A stretch of DNA of 64,000 nt from Dactylonectria macrodidyma (taxonomy: Eukaryota > Ascomycota > Sordariomycetes > Hypocreales > Nectriaceae): the NCBI GenBank assembly GCA_020744425.1, contig JAGMUV010000008.1:1612001-1676000 (forward strand), written 5' to 3'. Shown one piece after another: positions 22,463 to 34,041 of this stretch. Position 1 is the first letter of the stretch; every line of letters begins with the position of its first letter. The notes beneath the pieces are model-generated. The model was not told the DNA's origin, did no database searches, and saw only the letters and a program-made list of their open reading frames with translations. Made by a program: the position numbers and the translations under genes.

Positions 22463-24057
22463 GATTGGGGACAAAACCGGATTGTTGAAAGCGAGGATAG
22501 GAGTTTGCGGGAAGAGTCGAAAAGCGAAGAAAGATCGCAGCGAATGGACGATGGGGAATGGCGATGACTGGAAGCTGGCCAAAAGTTTGGCGTGGTTGGA
22601 CTTTGGAAGAAAACAGGCAAGAGGTAGGAGGAGAAGGAAGCAACGGTAGTGAATGAGTCCAACTAATAGGCTGACACGTCCCCGAAAGTTGTCTGTCACC
22701 CACAAATAGGAAACGAAAGCAGCTGCCGGAATCAACATGTGATGGAAAGGGGAAGAAGAGAAAAAGAAAAGATGAAGGAATCGGAAGAGGAAGGAGCTGG
22801 ATCAGGAGCGTTCGTCCAACGGTATGCTCCCTCAACACATCACCAGGTCCAGAGCCTCTCTCTCACAAGAACTCGCCCCGTTCATATACACAAAGCGATT
22901 ATGCACACACGGCGAATACACACACGTGGCAAATATGCACCCAGCGAAATATACACACAATGACTCCAAATCTATACCGGCCCGCCGTAACACGAACCCG
23001 CTTCCCGCTAGACAAGAGCCTCGCGCACGCTTGCCAGGCTGCATCTTGCACCTCGCCTTCTGCGACGCCCTGACACGACGCATCGTCGCCGACACGACAC
23101 GACACGACACGACACTACGCTGTGCATCCGTATCGTGTGTTTTCCCTCCCCTTGTGCTCCTCCCTCAACACCCGAATCCGGGATTCCAAGGGGGCAAACA
23201 GAGGCCCGCGGTCCCGGTAGCAAACTGCAAGACACACGCACAAGCTAAGATCGCCGTGGCCTGGCTGGCGTACCGCGTGTGTCAGACATGCATGACCCTG
23301 GCTTCGCACCAGCAGCGGCCACGGAGACCACACGCGGCAAGGCGATGGCGAGGCGATGGCGTAGCGATGTAGTGCGACAACATCAGTGTGTGACCTGGAG
23401 ACAGTCAAACGACTGAAAGAATACACCGCACACCAGGATCGGACACCAACCGCAAGATCATTTTAGGATACAAAAACTAAGATTAGAATATTAATAATAA
23501 AGGGAGCTTGGATTGAGATGTATGTTATTTAATCTAGTTTTATTTTATCCTTATTAGGTGCCTAAATCTACGTTAATATTGATAGCTTTGTGTCTGATAT
23601 CTGGAAAATTGGTGAGGCAAAGACGTTTTGGGTATGCGGTGTATTCTTTTAGTCGCTTGACAGTTTATCACGGGAGGCCAATTCAGGGGCAGCACAAGCG
23701 GGAAGCCAAAACGGCTTCGGGGCGAGCTTGATCGGTAACATTTGCAATCAACATACGCCGGCAGGATATTGCAGTTGGCCAAGTAACATGTCACCTTTCT
23801 CATGATTGCGTTGCTCTGCAAGACAAACACTTTGCAAGAGGATCCCGCGTCCATAGAATGCTTCACATGAGTCACTGAGACCAAGTAGCGTCGTGGGAAA
23901 TAGCCATGATGGAAATATGTCATCATCTCAATTCATCTACGTCTAGAGCATTGTCGGATGGTCTAATCCATACTCGACCCGGTATCAATATCAAAAGAAA
24001 CGGCTCCTTTTCTCAACTCGTAAAAGCACATCGCCGGTGCCATGTAGTGGGCAATAA
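22463..24057. other. Intergenic region with simple repeat and AT-rich patch
   Basis: Upstream part is the promoter side of the pepsin-like gene. Positions 23455-23590 are AT-rich with many TA steps, possibly a decayed repeat. ORFs such as 23573-23926 on the minus strand have no recognisable features. Confidence 0.5.
23091..23115 (+). repeat. (GACAC)5 microsatellite
   Basis: Five perfect tandem copies of GACAC in an intergenic region. Confidence 0.9.
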
Positions 24058-27000
24058 TTACAGCTCATCATGGGGAGGCTGCTTCTCGCCGGCCTCCTCG
24101 GTCTTCTCCTCGGCCTTCTCCTCGGCCTTCTCCTCTGCATTCTCCGGCTTCTTCTGGTTCTCTTGCAGTCTCTTGATCATCTCTTCAAGCTCCTTCTCCG
24201 TCGGACCCTCGCCGTCCTTGCCACCAAACTGCTTGAGGAAGTCCTCGGCGTTAAACTCCAGCTTTTCCTCCGCGCTGTCGGCGCTGGAGGCCTTGCTCTT
24301 CTTCTTCTTCTCCCGTTCCAACGCAGCCGCTGCCTTCTTGGCCTTCTTGGCCTCAGCCTCCACCTTCTTGGCGGCCTTCATGGCCACTTGGATGCCAGCC
24401 TGCTCTAGTTTCGCAGTCTTGGCCTCAAGGTCCTTGATCAGCAGAACGGGATCGTCGGTGATACCAAGGGCGGCCTGCTTGGGCTCAAGTTTGTTCAACC
24501 ACTTCAGAGTAGACTCGTAGAGCCCCGTAACTTCGTCTAGGTCCTCGAGCGTATACAGAGGAGGAATAGGCCCCTTCTCCCTAATGACATCCTCCATCTT
24601 GCGTGCTGTCGCTGCTGCGTCCTCATCTTCAAGGCCATCGAATTCGCCAGCTGGCGTCTCGGCCGCGGCTTCGGTGGTGCTGGAAGAGGGAGATTCTGAG
24701 GCCGCCTTGTGCCAGGCCTCGTGCTCTTCAATCTGAGACTTGATTTTGAGAACGAACTCATCCGTCTTGGAAAGTACAGTCTTCAAGTTGGACAATAGTG
24801 CGGGCCGTTTTTCGGTCTCGACGATCCTCTTCTGAATGGGGTTGACAATGTCCTGGAGGACCTTGAGTTTGGCCTTGAGCTGGTCCTTGGTAGCTTCGGC
24901 GCCGTCCTCGTAGAGCCATTCGCTGATTTCGCTGGACAGTTGAGCCAGCTTGGTTCGTTCCTTCTCGGTCGAAGCCTCGATAAAGGCTTCGCCTTCTAAA
25001 AGGTCCCTAACCTTGTAAGTGTAGCCCTCGAGTCGGTTTAGGGCCTCCTCTCTCTGGAGGCGAGCCTTGTCCGAAGCGGCAAAGGCCTTGAGGCGGTCCT
25101 TGGCCTTGGTCGTCTCAGCCTTGGAGAGGTCAGGGGTACCAAGATTCTCAACCGTCACCTCGACGGGGATAGAAACGACCTCCTTCTTCTTAGCATCAGC
25201 CTTTGCGTCGTCGGTGCTTTCGGAAGCCGCAGGCTCGGACTCAGAGGAGGCAGTCGAGGATTCGGTAGATTCATCCGAAGTGGATGAGCTCTTGGCGGCG
25301 TCCTCCTTCATGACCTCCTCTGAACCCTCGCCACCCTCGCCAAGAGGCTTCTGATCCTTTTGGTCCTTCTTCCCGAAACCAAAGAGGTTCTTGACGCCAT
25401 CAACGAAGCCTTTCTCTGCGGCCTCGGCCATGCACTCGACAATGGCCTTGGAAACTCGGGCCTCGCCATTCTCGGAGCTGAGCTCCAGGGCAACCTTGAA
25501 TTTGATGTCCGACTCCAAACATGAGGGGTACTTCTCCTTGATGGCGGCGATAGTGGCAGTTAAGTTCTTCGTGGAAAGGGTCTTGAAGTCCTTCTCCTCA
25601 GAACCAACTTGTTGGTAGATGGTGGCGGTAAAATCCTCCTTGTCATCAAAGGCGATGACCTTGGAGCCGCCCTGGGGCGAGATGGCACTCCACAAGCGCT
25701 GGCGATCAACGTTTCCATCGAGATCAGTGCGCTTCAGGCCAGTGGGGTATGAACTACCCTCTGAAATTCGGATCTCCTTGACTCGGAAGCTGGGGCTGAG
25801 CTCGGCAGCGCGGAAACCAGCACCAAACACGGCAGCTTCGTCGGAGTTGACGTTGGATCGAATCTTGTCGGTTGAGCCAACAATGCCTTCTAGCGCCTTC
25901 TGAACAAATGGGGTTCGTGTGGCACCGCCGTGGAGAATAACGGAGTCCAGGTCACCAATGTCGAGACCAGACATCTTAAGTGCGTCGTTGATGACGACGG
26001 CGATTTTCTCGGCATGCGCAGTAGCCATCTCTTCGAAAGCGGCACGGCTGATCTTATACTTGAAATCGACATCTTCATACAGGCCCTCGAAGCTTGCGTG
26101 TGTGTTTTGGTTGGCGCTGAGGACGTGACGAACCTTTTCAACTTGGTTGGACAGCTTGGCGATGGCACGGCCGTGGGATCTGATACCCTCGACGGTGGCA
26201 GAAACCTTCTGGGCTCCCTTGGACTCGATGAACTGGGCGACCATGTCGTCTAGAATGAGGTGGTTCAAAGCGTCTCCGCCGAGAGTTCGGTCCCAACCAG
26301 CACCCAAGACCTGGACCTCCTGGACGGTCTTGTTGAACTTGCCAATGTCCTTGACGGTTTGGCTCTGGAACTTCATGACGGTGGCCTTGGTAGAGCCGGC
26401 ACCCATGTCAAAGACCAGGTGGTACTCGGGCTTGGCTCCCTCGCTAACGCTGGGGAACTGTCGGCTGGTGGCGTAGTTGAGTCCAACAGCAAGGCCGTCG
26501 CTGATGAGGCTTAGGACCTTGAGGCCGGCAAGGTCGGCGGCGGTCTGGATTGCACGCTTCTCGTCAATGGTGTAGAAGGGAGGGACGGTGACCACAATGG
26601 AGCGGACCGAGGAGCCGTCGCCGGCAGCGGTCTCGGCGGTCTTCTGGATGCTCTGAAGCTCCATGGCGAGGAGTTCCTCGACCATCCAGGCCTCCTCCTC
26701 CACAGTAAAGGCCTTGCTCTTGAATGTAACGGTGTTGCGGGTCTCGTGGGCCTGCAATTGCAGGGCGGGGTTTCGGGAGGCGTACTCTTGCACCACGGGA
26801 TCGTCGACGGGGAGGCCGAGGATGGTCTTGAGGTTGGGGTAGACGTCGCCGGGGAAGCGAGCCCGGAGAGCCATGGCATCAGCGCCATAAGCTCGCTCAG
26901 GGAACTCGCCAGCCTGGGGGCCATTGCGAGAGGGCTTGAAGACGACGGCCGACGTCTCTTTTCGTCGCGAATCCTTGGTCAGGACGATGTCAAGAGGAAT

Positions 27001-27141
27001 TCCTGGCTTGACGAGGGCAGCCTTGATGTACTCAGTACCCAGGTCAACGCCCAATACGGCAGAGACTGCGAAAACATTGGCCGAGAAGAAGAAGACGGCT
27101 CCGAGGAGCGTCATCAACGGCGACACTCGAAAGTTGGCCAT
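24058..27141 (-). CDS. LHS1: Lhs1/GRP170-type ER Hsp70 chaperone
   Basis: A single exon of 1027 residues. It starts with a signal peptide (hydrophobic residues about 8-28) leading into VLGVDLGTEYIKAALVKPG, the Hsp70 phosphate-binding motif with the variation typical of the GRP170 branch. The ATPase domain runs to about residue 430, with LVFDMGAGSTKATVMKF and VILHGGATRTPFVQKALEG visible. A long acidic Ser/Glu insertion follows (about 600-660), then the extended helical C-terminal region and a KAEE/EKTEE repeat. The protein ends in HDEL, the fungal ER-retrieval signal. Lhs1 acts in the ER lumen as a nucleotide-exchange factor for Kar2/BiP and as a holdase, supporting protein import and folding. 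It is normally induced by the unfolded protein response; I could not find a clear UPR element in the upstream sequence. Confidence 0.95.
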   Translation of the reverse strand: MANFRVSPLMTLLGAVFFFSANVFAVSAVLGVDLGTEYIKAALVKPGIPLDIVLTKDSRRKETSAVVFKPSRNGPQAGEFPERAYGADAMALRARFPGDVYPNLKTILGLPVDDPVVQEYASRNPALQLQAHETRNTVTFKSKAFTVEEEAWMVEELLAMELQSIQKTAETAAGDGSSVRSIVVTVPPFYTIDEKRAIQTAADLAGLKVLSLISDGLAVGLNYATSRQFPSVSEGAKPEYHLVFDMGAGSTKATVMKFQSQTVKDIGKFNKTVQEVQVLGAGWDRTLGGDALNHLILDDMVAQFIESKGAQKVSATVEGIRSHGRAIAKLSNQVEKVRHVLSANQNTHASFEGLYEDVDFKYKISRAAFEEMATAHAEKIAVVINDALKMSGLDIGDLDSVILHGGATRTPFVQKALEGIVGSTDKIRSNVNSDEAAVFGAGFRAAELSPSFRVKEIRISEGSSYPTGLKRTDLDGNVDRQRLWSAISPQGGSKVIAFDDKEDFTATIYQQVGSEEKDFKTLSTKNLTATIAAIKEKYPSCLESDIKFKVALELSSENGEARVSKAIVECMAEAAEKGFVDGVKNLFGFGKKDQKDQKPLGEGGEGSEEVMKEDAAKSSSTSDESTESSTASSESEPAASESTDDAKADAKKKEVVSIPVEVTVENLGTPDLSKAETTKAKDRLKAFAASDKARLQREEALNRLEGYTYKVRDLLEGEAFIEASTEKERTKLAQLSSEISEWLYEDGAEATKDQLKAKLKVLQDIVNPIQKRIVETEKRPALLSNLKTVLSKTDEFVLKIKSQIEEHEAWHKAASESPSSSTTEAAAETPAGEFDGLEDEDAAATARKMEDVIREKGPIPPLYTLEDLDEVTGLYESTLKWLNKLEPKQAALGITDDPVLLIKDLEAKTAKLEQAGIQVAMKAAKKVEAEAKKAKKAAAALEREKKKKSKASSADSAEEKLEFNAEDFLKQFGGKDGEGPTEKELEEMIKRLQENQKKPENAEEKAEEKAEEKTEEAGEKQPPHDEL

Positions 27142-28078
27142 GTTGATGGTGGTGGGGGTGCGCTCGCTTCAGCGCACACCAGCTGTGAAGGGAGACTGTT
27201 TTCGGACAACACACCGCCGCCAAGTGCAATAACGGCCAGAACTAAACAAAGACGAAAGCCGTCTGGGGAATGCAGAAACAAAAAATCGAGGAAATGTGTC
27301 CCAAGGTCCACGGGGAGTGACGCCAGAAAAAGGCCGGGAACTAGAAGAGAGAGAGGTTGAGGTGGCCTCAATTTCTCCAATGGGCATGTGTCCGCAGCAA
27401 GATGCCACGAAGCTGCTACTAAGCTTGTCGGTGTTTCCAGCCACTCAGCAAAGAGGACAACTGGTGCGAAGCGGCATTGACGCTGAGACGTTCCTTCTAC
27501 TGCAAGGCTGAGGGGTACGATAAGGTCGTATCGGCCTTTTCATTGGTACGATAAAGGAAGTAGCGGGGCACCGAGTTTCGGCCTCGCCTTGGCATGAGCT
27601 GCACCCTGGTTGCTTTAACCAATAGTGGGTGTCTAGGTATACTGGCTATCAGGAATAGTTGGCAAGTTCATGATATATGGTCATAAAAATGGCCGCAAAG
27701 GCCCAGTGCATTTAAGCCGTCCCACGTCTGCTCCGAGGGGAACACTGGCCAGCGAGTTGAGTTGATGCCAATGGAATGAGCCTTGCAACAGCGCTTTGAG
27801 AGTCAGTTTGCCAGCGTTTTCCAGCTCCATGATTCTAGGTCATCTACAACAGCGATGCATGGTGACAGAGAGCATGGAGCCAACAACTAGTTGATTGTTT
27901 TCTGAATATCTACACTAAACCTAAGCAAAAATAACTACTAATTAGCACATAATCAACAATGATGATCTTGCTCGCGTCCTATGTAATGTCCAAATTCCCT
28001 CCATATACGTGGGCTGAGTGAAACCTAGGCAAGTTGGTATTACGATTGACTAGTTTTACTACACGGAAGATCGAAGCA
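27142..28078. other. Divergent intergenic region between LHS1 and the acyltransferase relic
   Basis: The part next to LHS1 should carry its promoter. AT-rich sequence towards 28 kb shows no gene. No clear motif is assigned. Confidence 0.55.
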
Positions 28079-29667
28079 ATGAGAGAAAAGGAGAGCGATC
28101 GGATTATCAGCCCTCCCGGGTGTGAGCTCACAATCCTGAATCAAGCAAGCAGTCGCCACTTCACCCGTATGCTTTACTGTTTTTCCCTCCCCAAGGACAT
28201 CACCAAGGGCGCCACCAAGGCTATCGAGAAGAGATTTGGTCGAGCAATAACCTTTATTGTCAATATATGGCCCCTTTTAGCCTGCAATATTCGTCCCCGT
28301 GCTCACAATGAACAAACTGGGCCAGTCGAGTTGTTCTGGACCATATGTGGGAAGACAATTCACCGCTACGCGGATCTCAATTTCACCAGCGATCATGTTA
28401 TGACTGTGAATAAGGAGGAAAGACCACGCGCCGGGGTTCAAAATTTATTAGAGCTTCAGGAGAAATTCTTCCCGCCGAGCCAGCTTGATCCTCGCCGCTT
28501 CTGCGATACTCGCTATGACCCCGGTCTGGTCGGCCGGGAGGGCGAAGCTGTATACAGCATCACCCTCACGTTCGTCAAAGGGGGACTCATGCTATGCATT
28601 TGTTCTGCTAACTGTGTGCTTGATAGCCAAGCTCATGGGATAATTTTGCGCGCATTGGCCGATCAGGTGAGACTACCCAAGAGTCGGCACCCGAATCATG
28701 GCACGCAAGATATTAAAGACACCTTTCAAAACGAAGTCCGTTGCTGACAATTTGTAGTCTCCGACGTTCAAAAATACAACAAAATTGTGAATAAAGAATT
28801 TTTCTTTTGGGCTAAGAGATTGGATTGGGAACTTAGATCTTGTCCGGAGTTTCATCCGCCAACGCCCTCCCGCGCCCTGTCCAATGGGTTGAAGAAGATC
28901 CTGCCTGGAGGCATCACTGTGGCGGCAAGACCTGGGCCATCCTTATCACCAACCATTAGAAATGTGTTCATATCTAGTACGCATGCATTGCAACATCAGT
29001 ACCAGTACGTCCATTGTAAAAGGGGGTTGGCAGACAACAGCCAACTGGAAGAAACGCTCATGGCGTGGATATGGGTCTCGATCGTTCGCGCTCGCAAAAA
29101 AGCAGGTTATAAGTCTCGTGTAGACACACACCCGCTACTCACTTCCACCAATATTCAAAGCAGACTTACAATTCCCACGGAAGAGTATCCTCGCTACGCC
29201 ATGCTCTATGTTCCTGTAACGCTGCCTAGGTAATTCATGAAGTCGGAATCGAAGCAACTTTGTCACCTGCTTCATATTTCCAGTCAAGTCTATCCAAGAA
29301 CAAGGTGCCAATTTCTCGACAAGTAGCCGCCTGGCATACATGGCGGCGATCGCCCGGCACCCAGGCAGCCTGGAGTACGATATCGATCCTGAAGAGGATC
29401 ATGGCGTTATCATTGACAGACTGAACGCAGCCGGCTGTGACTTGAACTTTGGAACAATCCGGGAAGATGGAATCAAGGTCGAGCTGGGACAGCCGCAGTT
29501 TGTGCGTGAATTGCCTATTGACCTTCTCCTGGTCGGTGTGCGATTCTACCTCGGACGAATGGCCTGACAAACCTTTTGAGGTGTATATCCATCTGAAGGA
29601 GGAAGCCATGGCATATTTAGCGATGGAGCTTGGCCAGTTTCAAGATGTTCACGTGCTGGATGATTGA
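28079..29667 (+). pseudogene. Decayed BAHD-type acyltransferase (trichothecene-acetyltransferase-like family fold)
   Basis: Reading along the strand, homology-like blocks of the fungal transferase family appear in the expected order: FTRMLYCFSLP near the N-terminus, FFPPSQLDPRRFCD, ITLTFVKGGLMLCICSANCVLD, then a segment with CPEFHPP, then LEETLMAWIWVSIVRARKK, and near the end DLNFG and LGQPQFVRE. The frame is broken: a TGA at 28745-28747, a frame change between about 29233 and 29320, and another near 29565. Plausible introns (donor GTGAGA at 28667, donor GTAATT at 29230) do not rescue the frame. The catalytic HxxxD motif reads NCVLD, so the base His is lost, and the DFGWG-type motif is degraded to NFGT. 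The original substrate is unknown; the family label does not imply toxin production here. Confidence 0.8.
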
Positions 29668-29921
29668 TAGCAGATACCTACATTGGGTAAAGTGAAATCA
29701 TGGGGATATGATAACGGCTTAGCATGAGTCTCTTAATGTCCGAGAGAATTGTTTCGGTTTTCTCACTGAGGCCATATAATATCAAATGCACCTAAGCAAG
29801 TGATCAGCACGCCTGAAATAATTGAGCATACATCCTGCGATCCTTCATACCGTAATCCTGTCCATCACACCCGTGATACATGTAAACCAGTTTGTACCCG
29901 CCTCCCGTATTACGTCGTTTC

Positions 29922-30668
29922 TTAATCACCAGTATCTACCTCAAGGTCAAGCTGCACACCATTGCTGACGCCGTAGTCTTCTAAGCTCAACTGGTCCTTG
30001 AACGGGCGCTCGCCCTGTCGCTTCAGCAAAATCTCGTGTGGTTCGCGACCGATGCGCGCAGCCACTAGGATCTTGAACTCCTTGATGCGGTCCGAGGCAT
30101 AGCAAGGAATAGCAGCCTTGGTACCGAGTCGGTCGTTGATGTTGACGATGATCATCTCTTCGCCTCCACCGACGGGTGCAGCTGGTGCAGGGGCAGGTTT
30201 GGATTCTTTCTTGGGTTTGCTAGACTCGGCGCCATCGCGGTCGCGGCGACGGGGCGATTGCGAACGGCGGCGATAGGGTCTGTCGTCACGGCGGCGATCA
30301 TCATTGTGACGGCGGTCATCGTTTCCACGGCGTTCGTCTTTCCACTTGAAACCGCCTCTGCCTCGAGGCCTCCTGGGACGATCCTGGTCTCTGTCCCTGG
30401 GTCTGTCGAAGTCGCGATCTTGGCGCCTATCTGAGTCGCGGTCCTGACGTCTATCCGAGTCGCGATCTCGGTTGCCATCGCGACCGAAATCTCTGTCTCT
30501 GCTGTCTCGGCCATAGCCGCCACGACCGCCCCGATCAGACCTGTAGTCTCGTCGGTAGGAATCGCGGTCTCGGTCTCGGTCTCGGTCGCGACTGTTGTGC
30601 TTGTCGTCCCGTCGATCGCCCTCATCTTGCCCGCGCGGGGCCGATGGCGGGTCGTCGCGGTCTGCCAT
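29922..30668 (-). CDS. HUB1: Hub1/UBL5 ubiquitin-like splicing factor with Arg/Asp-rich N-terminal extension
   Basis: A single exon of 248 residues from the first ATG (MADRDDPPSAPRGQDEGDR). About 165 residues are built of RD, DRDRD and RRQDRD repeats with a KPKKESKPAPAPAAP linker. The last 75 residues are a Hub1/UBL5 ubiquitin fold: MIIVNINDRLGTKAAIPCYA, the Asp that aligns with the HIND-binding Asp22, and KDQLSLEDYGVSNGVQLDLE. Hub1 is not conjugated; it binds the HIND element of Snu66/SART1 and Prp5-type factors and tunes spliceosome use of weak 5' splice sites. Yeast and human Hub1 are 73 residues long with a terminal Tyr-Tyr; here the terminal residues are DLEVDTGD, without Tyr-Tyr. The RD-rich part resembles spliceosomal RS/RD proteins such as U1-70K. 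Confidence 0.88.
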   Translation of the reverse strand: MADRDDPPSAPRGQDEGDRRDDKHNSRDRDRDRDRDSYRRDYRSDRGGRGGYGRDSRDRDFGRDGNRDRDSDRRQDRDSDRRQDRDFDRPRDRDQDRPRRPRGRGGFKWKDERRGNDDRRHNDDRRRDDRPYRRRSQSPRRRDRDGAESSKPKKESKPAPAPAAPVGGGEEMIIVNINDRLGTKAAIPCYASDRIKEFKILVAARIGREPHEILLKRQGERPFKDQLSLEDYGVSNGVQLDLEVDTGD

Positions 30669-31491
30669 TATGGCGTGCAGAATGATGGCTGCGGAAGAAA
30701 AAGGTGATGATGCGAGAGGATGGATTTTGGAAAGGTTCAGGGTACGGACGGGTGACGAAAGACAAGGCTGCAGGGAAGCTACATTTCGCTTCTCCACAGC
30801 AGCATGGAGTGGCCACAGTATTGGCCAATAGGATTATGTTTTAGCTCCCCACAATTCGGGGACCCTTGCAACGTGCGAGCTCACTACGTAAGGGCCGTGT
30901 AGGATTACCTCTCAACAGTGGAAGCTATGACACTATGGACAGTGGCATGCTCTCGCACGGCATCGGACTTGGATTGCTCAATGAGGTGAGGCGAACATGG
31001 AAAATTCAAGGGATTTTGGAATGGCACCTTGGCTCACGTGGGCTATCAGTGGATTTCGCTTCCATCATGACTTCTGCTCGTTCGTACGTAGTGTCAGTCC
31101 TCTTGCTTGGCATGTGATCACGGAACACAGAGGATTCATGAGACTCGTTGTGGCATCACCATGAGAACAAAATGATTTGTCTCTGGTGGGTATTGTTTCA
31201 CATTGATTTTCTTATACCTTGGTGCCTAATTTGATGCCTCTCACAAAGGACCGCCATTCTTACAAAGGTATTATGAAGAACTCCCACCGACCCCGTCGCC
31301 GGACATGAATCCGATTCCCAAAAATCAGCAAGCCCAAATGCAAAGCCCCAGGTCGTCCATCCCTCAGTTTTCCGCTGAGTAGATCTGTGGCCTGTAAACG
31401 CCGCCATTTCATGGTATACATTCGTCACGGGGAGATGCGAGGAGAATCGTGGGCCGCGAGTTTACCCACGGGATGCCGACATGGAGCATTA
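30669..31491. other. Intergenic region between the Hub1 and Yag7-like genes
   Basis: Promoter side of the Hub1 gene and 3' flank of the next gene, both on the minus strand. No further gene or motif is supported. Confidence 0.6.
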
Positions 31492-33009
31492 CTACTGCTC
31501 CTCGGTGCGGCGAGGGCGATTAGGGCCACCGGCACCACGGTCACCACGGTCACCTCGGTCACCACGGTTGCCACGACCTCGACCACGGCCCTCGCCGCGG
31601 AAGCTGCCACGGCCTCGCCATTCACCTCGGCCTCGTCCACGGTGGCCGCCACCCTCGTTGCGGGGCTTTCGCTGAACCTGGTGGAACCCATCGTCAGCAG
31701 GAGCGGCAGCAGGCTGAATATTTTGTTAGCATCTGACCATGACCAAAATAGTGTGGTGAGAGCTTACCTCTGGGACCTGCTCAGGATGGTCATCAGCCCA
31801 CGACTGGGTGTTGGCAGCAGGGGCAGCGGTCTCGGTCTCAGCCTTGACATCAACCCACTCCTGGGACATGGACAACTCGTTGTTAGCGCTGTTGTTGCCG
31901 GTATCCCAGTGGCTCTCGGCGACGGCGTTGGCAGCATCATCGGCGACGCTAGCATTTGCAATGCCGTTGTGTGCAGGCTCAGGGGTGGGCCCGCTGCTGA
32001 GGGCAGCGTCTCCAGCCTCAATCTCGGCCACGGTAGCGTTCGCAATGGTTGGGTCGGACACGGCCTCGGTTTCCGTGGGCTGGCTCTCGTCGGGGTAGAC
32101 GGGAGTCTTGTACTCCTGGGCGAGGGACCTGACCTTGGAGACTGAAGATTGTTAGCATACTCGTTGAATACGGTGGGTGTCGGTTGCACATACAGGTTGT
32201 CTCCAGTTGCTCTCCAGGCACGCTGACGATCTGGTCTTCGGTACCGTTGACCAAGTTCAGCATGGATTGAACGGCGAGGTCATCTCCAGAGTAGATGGCG
32301 AGCAGGACACCCTCAATGGCCTGGCTCTCGTCAGACTCAGGGTCCTTGGCCTCTTCGCGACGGTAGGCAGCAAGGCGCAAGAACTGCGACAGAACCAACA
32401 GGTTGTCCTTCAACGCCTTCTGGGAAGTCTTCTCAGCCTCGCTGATAGAATCAGCCTTGACCTTTTCGAGGTTCCTCTCCCACTCGGCCTTCTCAGCAGC
32501 AATACGTGTGCGGTACTGTTCGTCCACCTTCTGGTATTGGACAAGCTGCTCCTCGTACTGTGCGAGTTGCGCCTGCAGGGCGGGCTTCTTCAGAATCTGG
32601 GCCTTCTGATCGGGGTTGATGATCTTAGAATCGACAAGTTCCTCGAGAGACTTGCCGGCGTGCTGGCTCAAGAGGGAATCGGTTTTGGAGGCGTTTGTCT
32701 ACAGACAGTTATTAGTGCGACCGTTAGGCATTGGGTGGCGGAAGGGCTGGGGACATACAATCTTCTTGTTGACATTGCGAATGTTCCTTCCCAGTGCCGT
32801 TAGCATGTATAGCTCGCAAGGTAATAGGGTTGCAGCGCAAGGGAGGCTTACTTTTGAAGCTCCTTGATGTAGGGGCTCTCCGAATCGTCACCAGCCTTTT
32901 CGGCAGAAGTCGAGGTGAAACTAGGTGCGGGGGATTCGGTTCGTTCGATCCCCCGGGGCGCCTTCTTCTTCGAAGACTTGGAGGCGGGCTGAACAGCAGG
33001 TGCAGCCAT
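31492..33009 (-). CDS. Yag7-like protein with RGG-rich tail
   Basis: Five exons join in frame: 32852..33009, 32759..32786 (28 nt), 32194..32698, 31768..32141 and 31492..31713, giving 428 residues. The N-terminus is Ala/Lys-rich, followed by SPYIKELQKNIRNVNKKI and a long helical domain (about residues 75-150, including QAQLAQYEEQLVQYQKVDEQ) and a second helical part with NLLVLSQFLRLAAYRREEAK. This matches the fungal family annotated as YAG7-like dimerisation domain, reported with ribosome- or RNA-linked roles; its exact function is not settled. The middle is acidic and disordered; the C-terminus has GRGRGEWRGRG and RGDRGDRGDRG, an RGG/RG motif of RNA-binding proteins and a substrate for arginine methylation. 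The tiny exon 2 is needed for frame. Confidence 0.8.
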
Positions 33010-34041
33010 TTCGCGCGTTGGTTGGGAAGGTGAACCGTGAGAGACGATCGAATCAGAGCCGGTTTGCTCGGTTGCGCGAGGGATTCAGGCACCGCAGGAG
33101 CAAGGCAGGCGGTGCAGAGACGTTGACGAGTAGAGGGTGGGACGGAAAGTGCCACAGAATTGGGTTCAGAATGTAAGCGTGTGAGTTGTGTGAGGAGACA
33201 AACGATGGATGACGGAGGGAAGAGTTTAGGTAGGGAGGCAAAAGAGGAGAAGAGAAGTAAGAGGAGCAAGAGGGCCAGGTGTTTGGAGGAGGGTGATGGT
33301 CGTACAGACGCAGCCTGGTTGAATGGGGTCAGGTTTTCAGAGGCCCCAGGTGCTAACCCCAAGGCCCAAAGCCCCAAACCCGCCTGGCAACCCCTGCATG
33401 GGCCACTCATTGACACCCATCCGCGTTTCTAGAACCAGTCAGAAGAGTGAGGAATAACAGTGACGCCAGCTGGCAAAGGCCCGATTGCCGCCGTTTGACC
33501 TGGCATCTGCATCTTTTGTGTCACTGAACAGTCATTTGCCTCTATCGTCAACTGCTTATTGAGGTGTCCCTCTTCTAATTGTTGTTTTACTGCTGCTGGT
33601 GGCTGCATATACTTCACTGAGACACTGACGGCTGTCGAAAGGAGAGGCCCACGTTAACATGCCCCACCAAACCCGCGCCCAAGCTGCGCATGCGCAAACA
33701 AGATGGTCTCGTGCTCTACGCTCTACTACGTGCTAGCTTCCTACTCCATTGAGTTCCCCATTTTCAGCTCCTTTCATGGCCCGGCATCGCCGCGTGCCCT
33801 GTAGCTGTTGACAACCTGAAGTTGCTTCTACCCCTGGTAGTCCCCTGAGCCATATTCCTTTGTCGTGCGGCTACCGGTGCGTTTCGGGCCTAAGCGACGC
33901 TGCATGTAATCCAGAGTCTATCCGTCTCGTGATGCAGCTCAGCAACACCTAAATAACCCGACGGCCTTAGCTGGAGAGGCGCAAATGGGTTCGTTCGCGC
34001 GTTTCTGTCCGTAGTCGAATGTCGTCCGTCATCGACCTTGT
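33010..34041. other. Intergenic region upstream of the Yag7-like gene
   Basis: Contains the Yag7-like promoter and the 3' flank of the CENP-W-like gene. No additional gene is supported; some alternating CT-rich stretches are present. Confidence 0.55.

Noticed and set aside
23573..23926. Minus-strand ORF of 117 codons
   Set aside because: No recognisable motif and it lies in an AT-rich, repeat-like stretch.
30152..30625. 157-codon frame antisense-shifted within the Hub1 gene
   Set aside because: It is a shifted reading of the RD-repeat region on the same strand, giving low-complexity Thr/Ala sequence.
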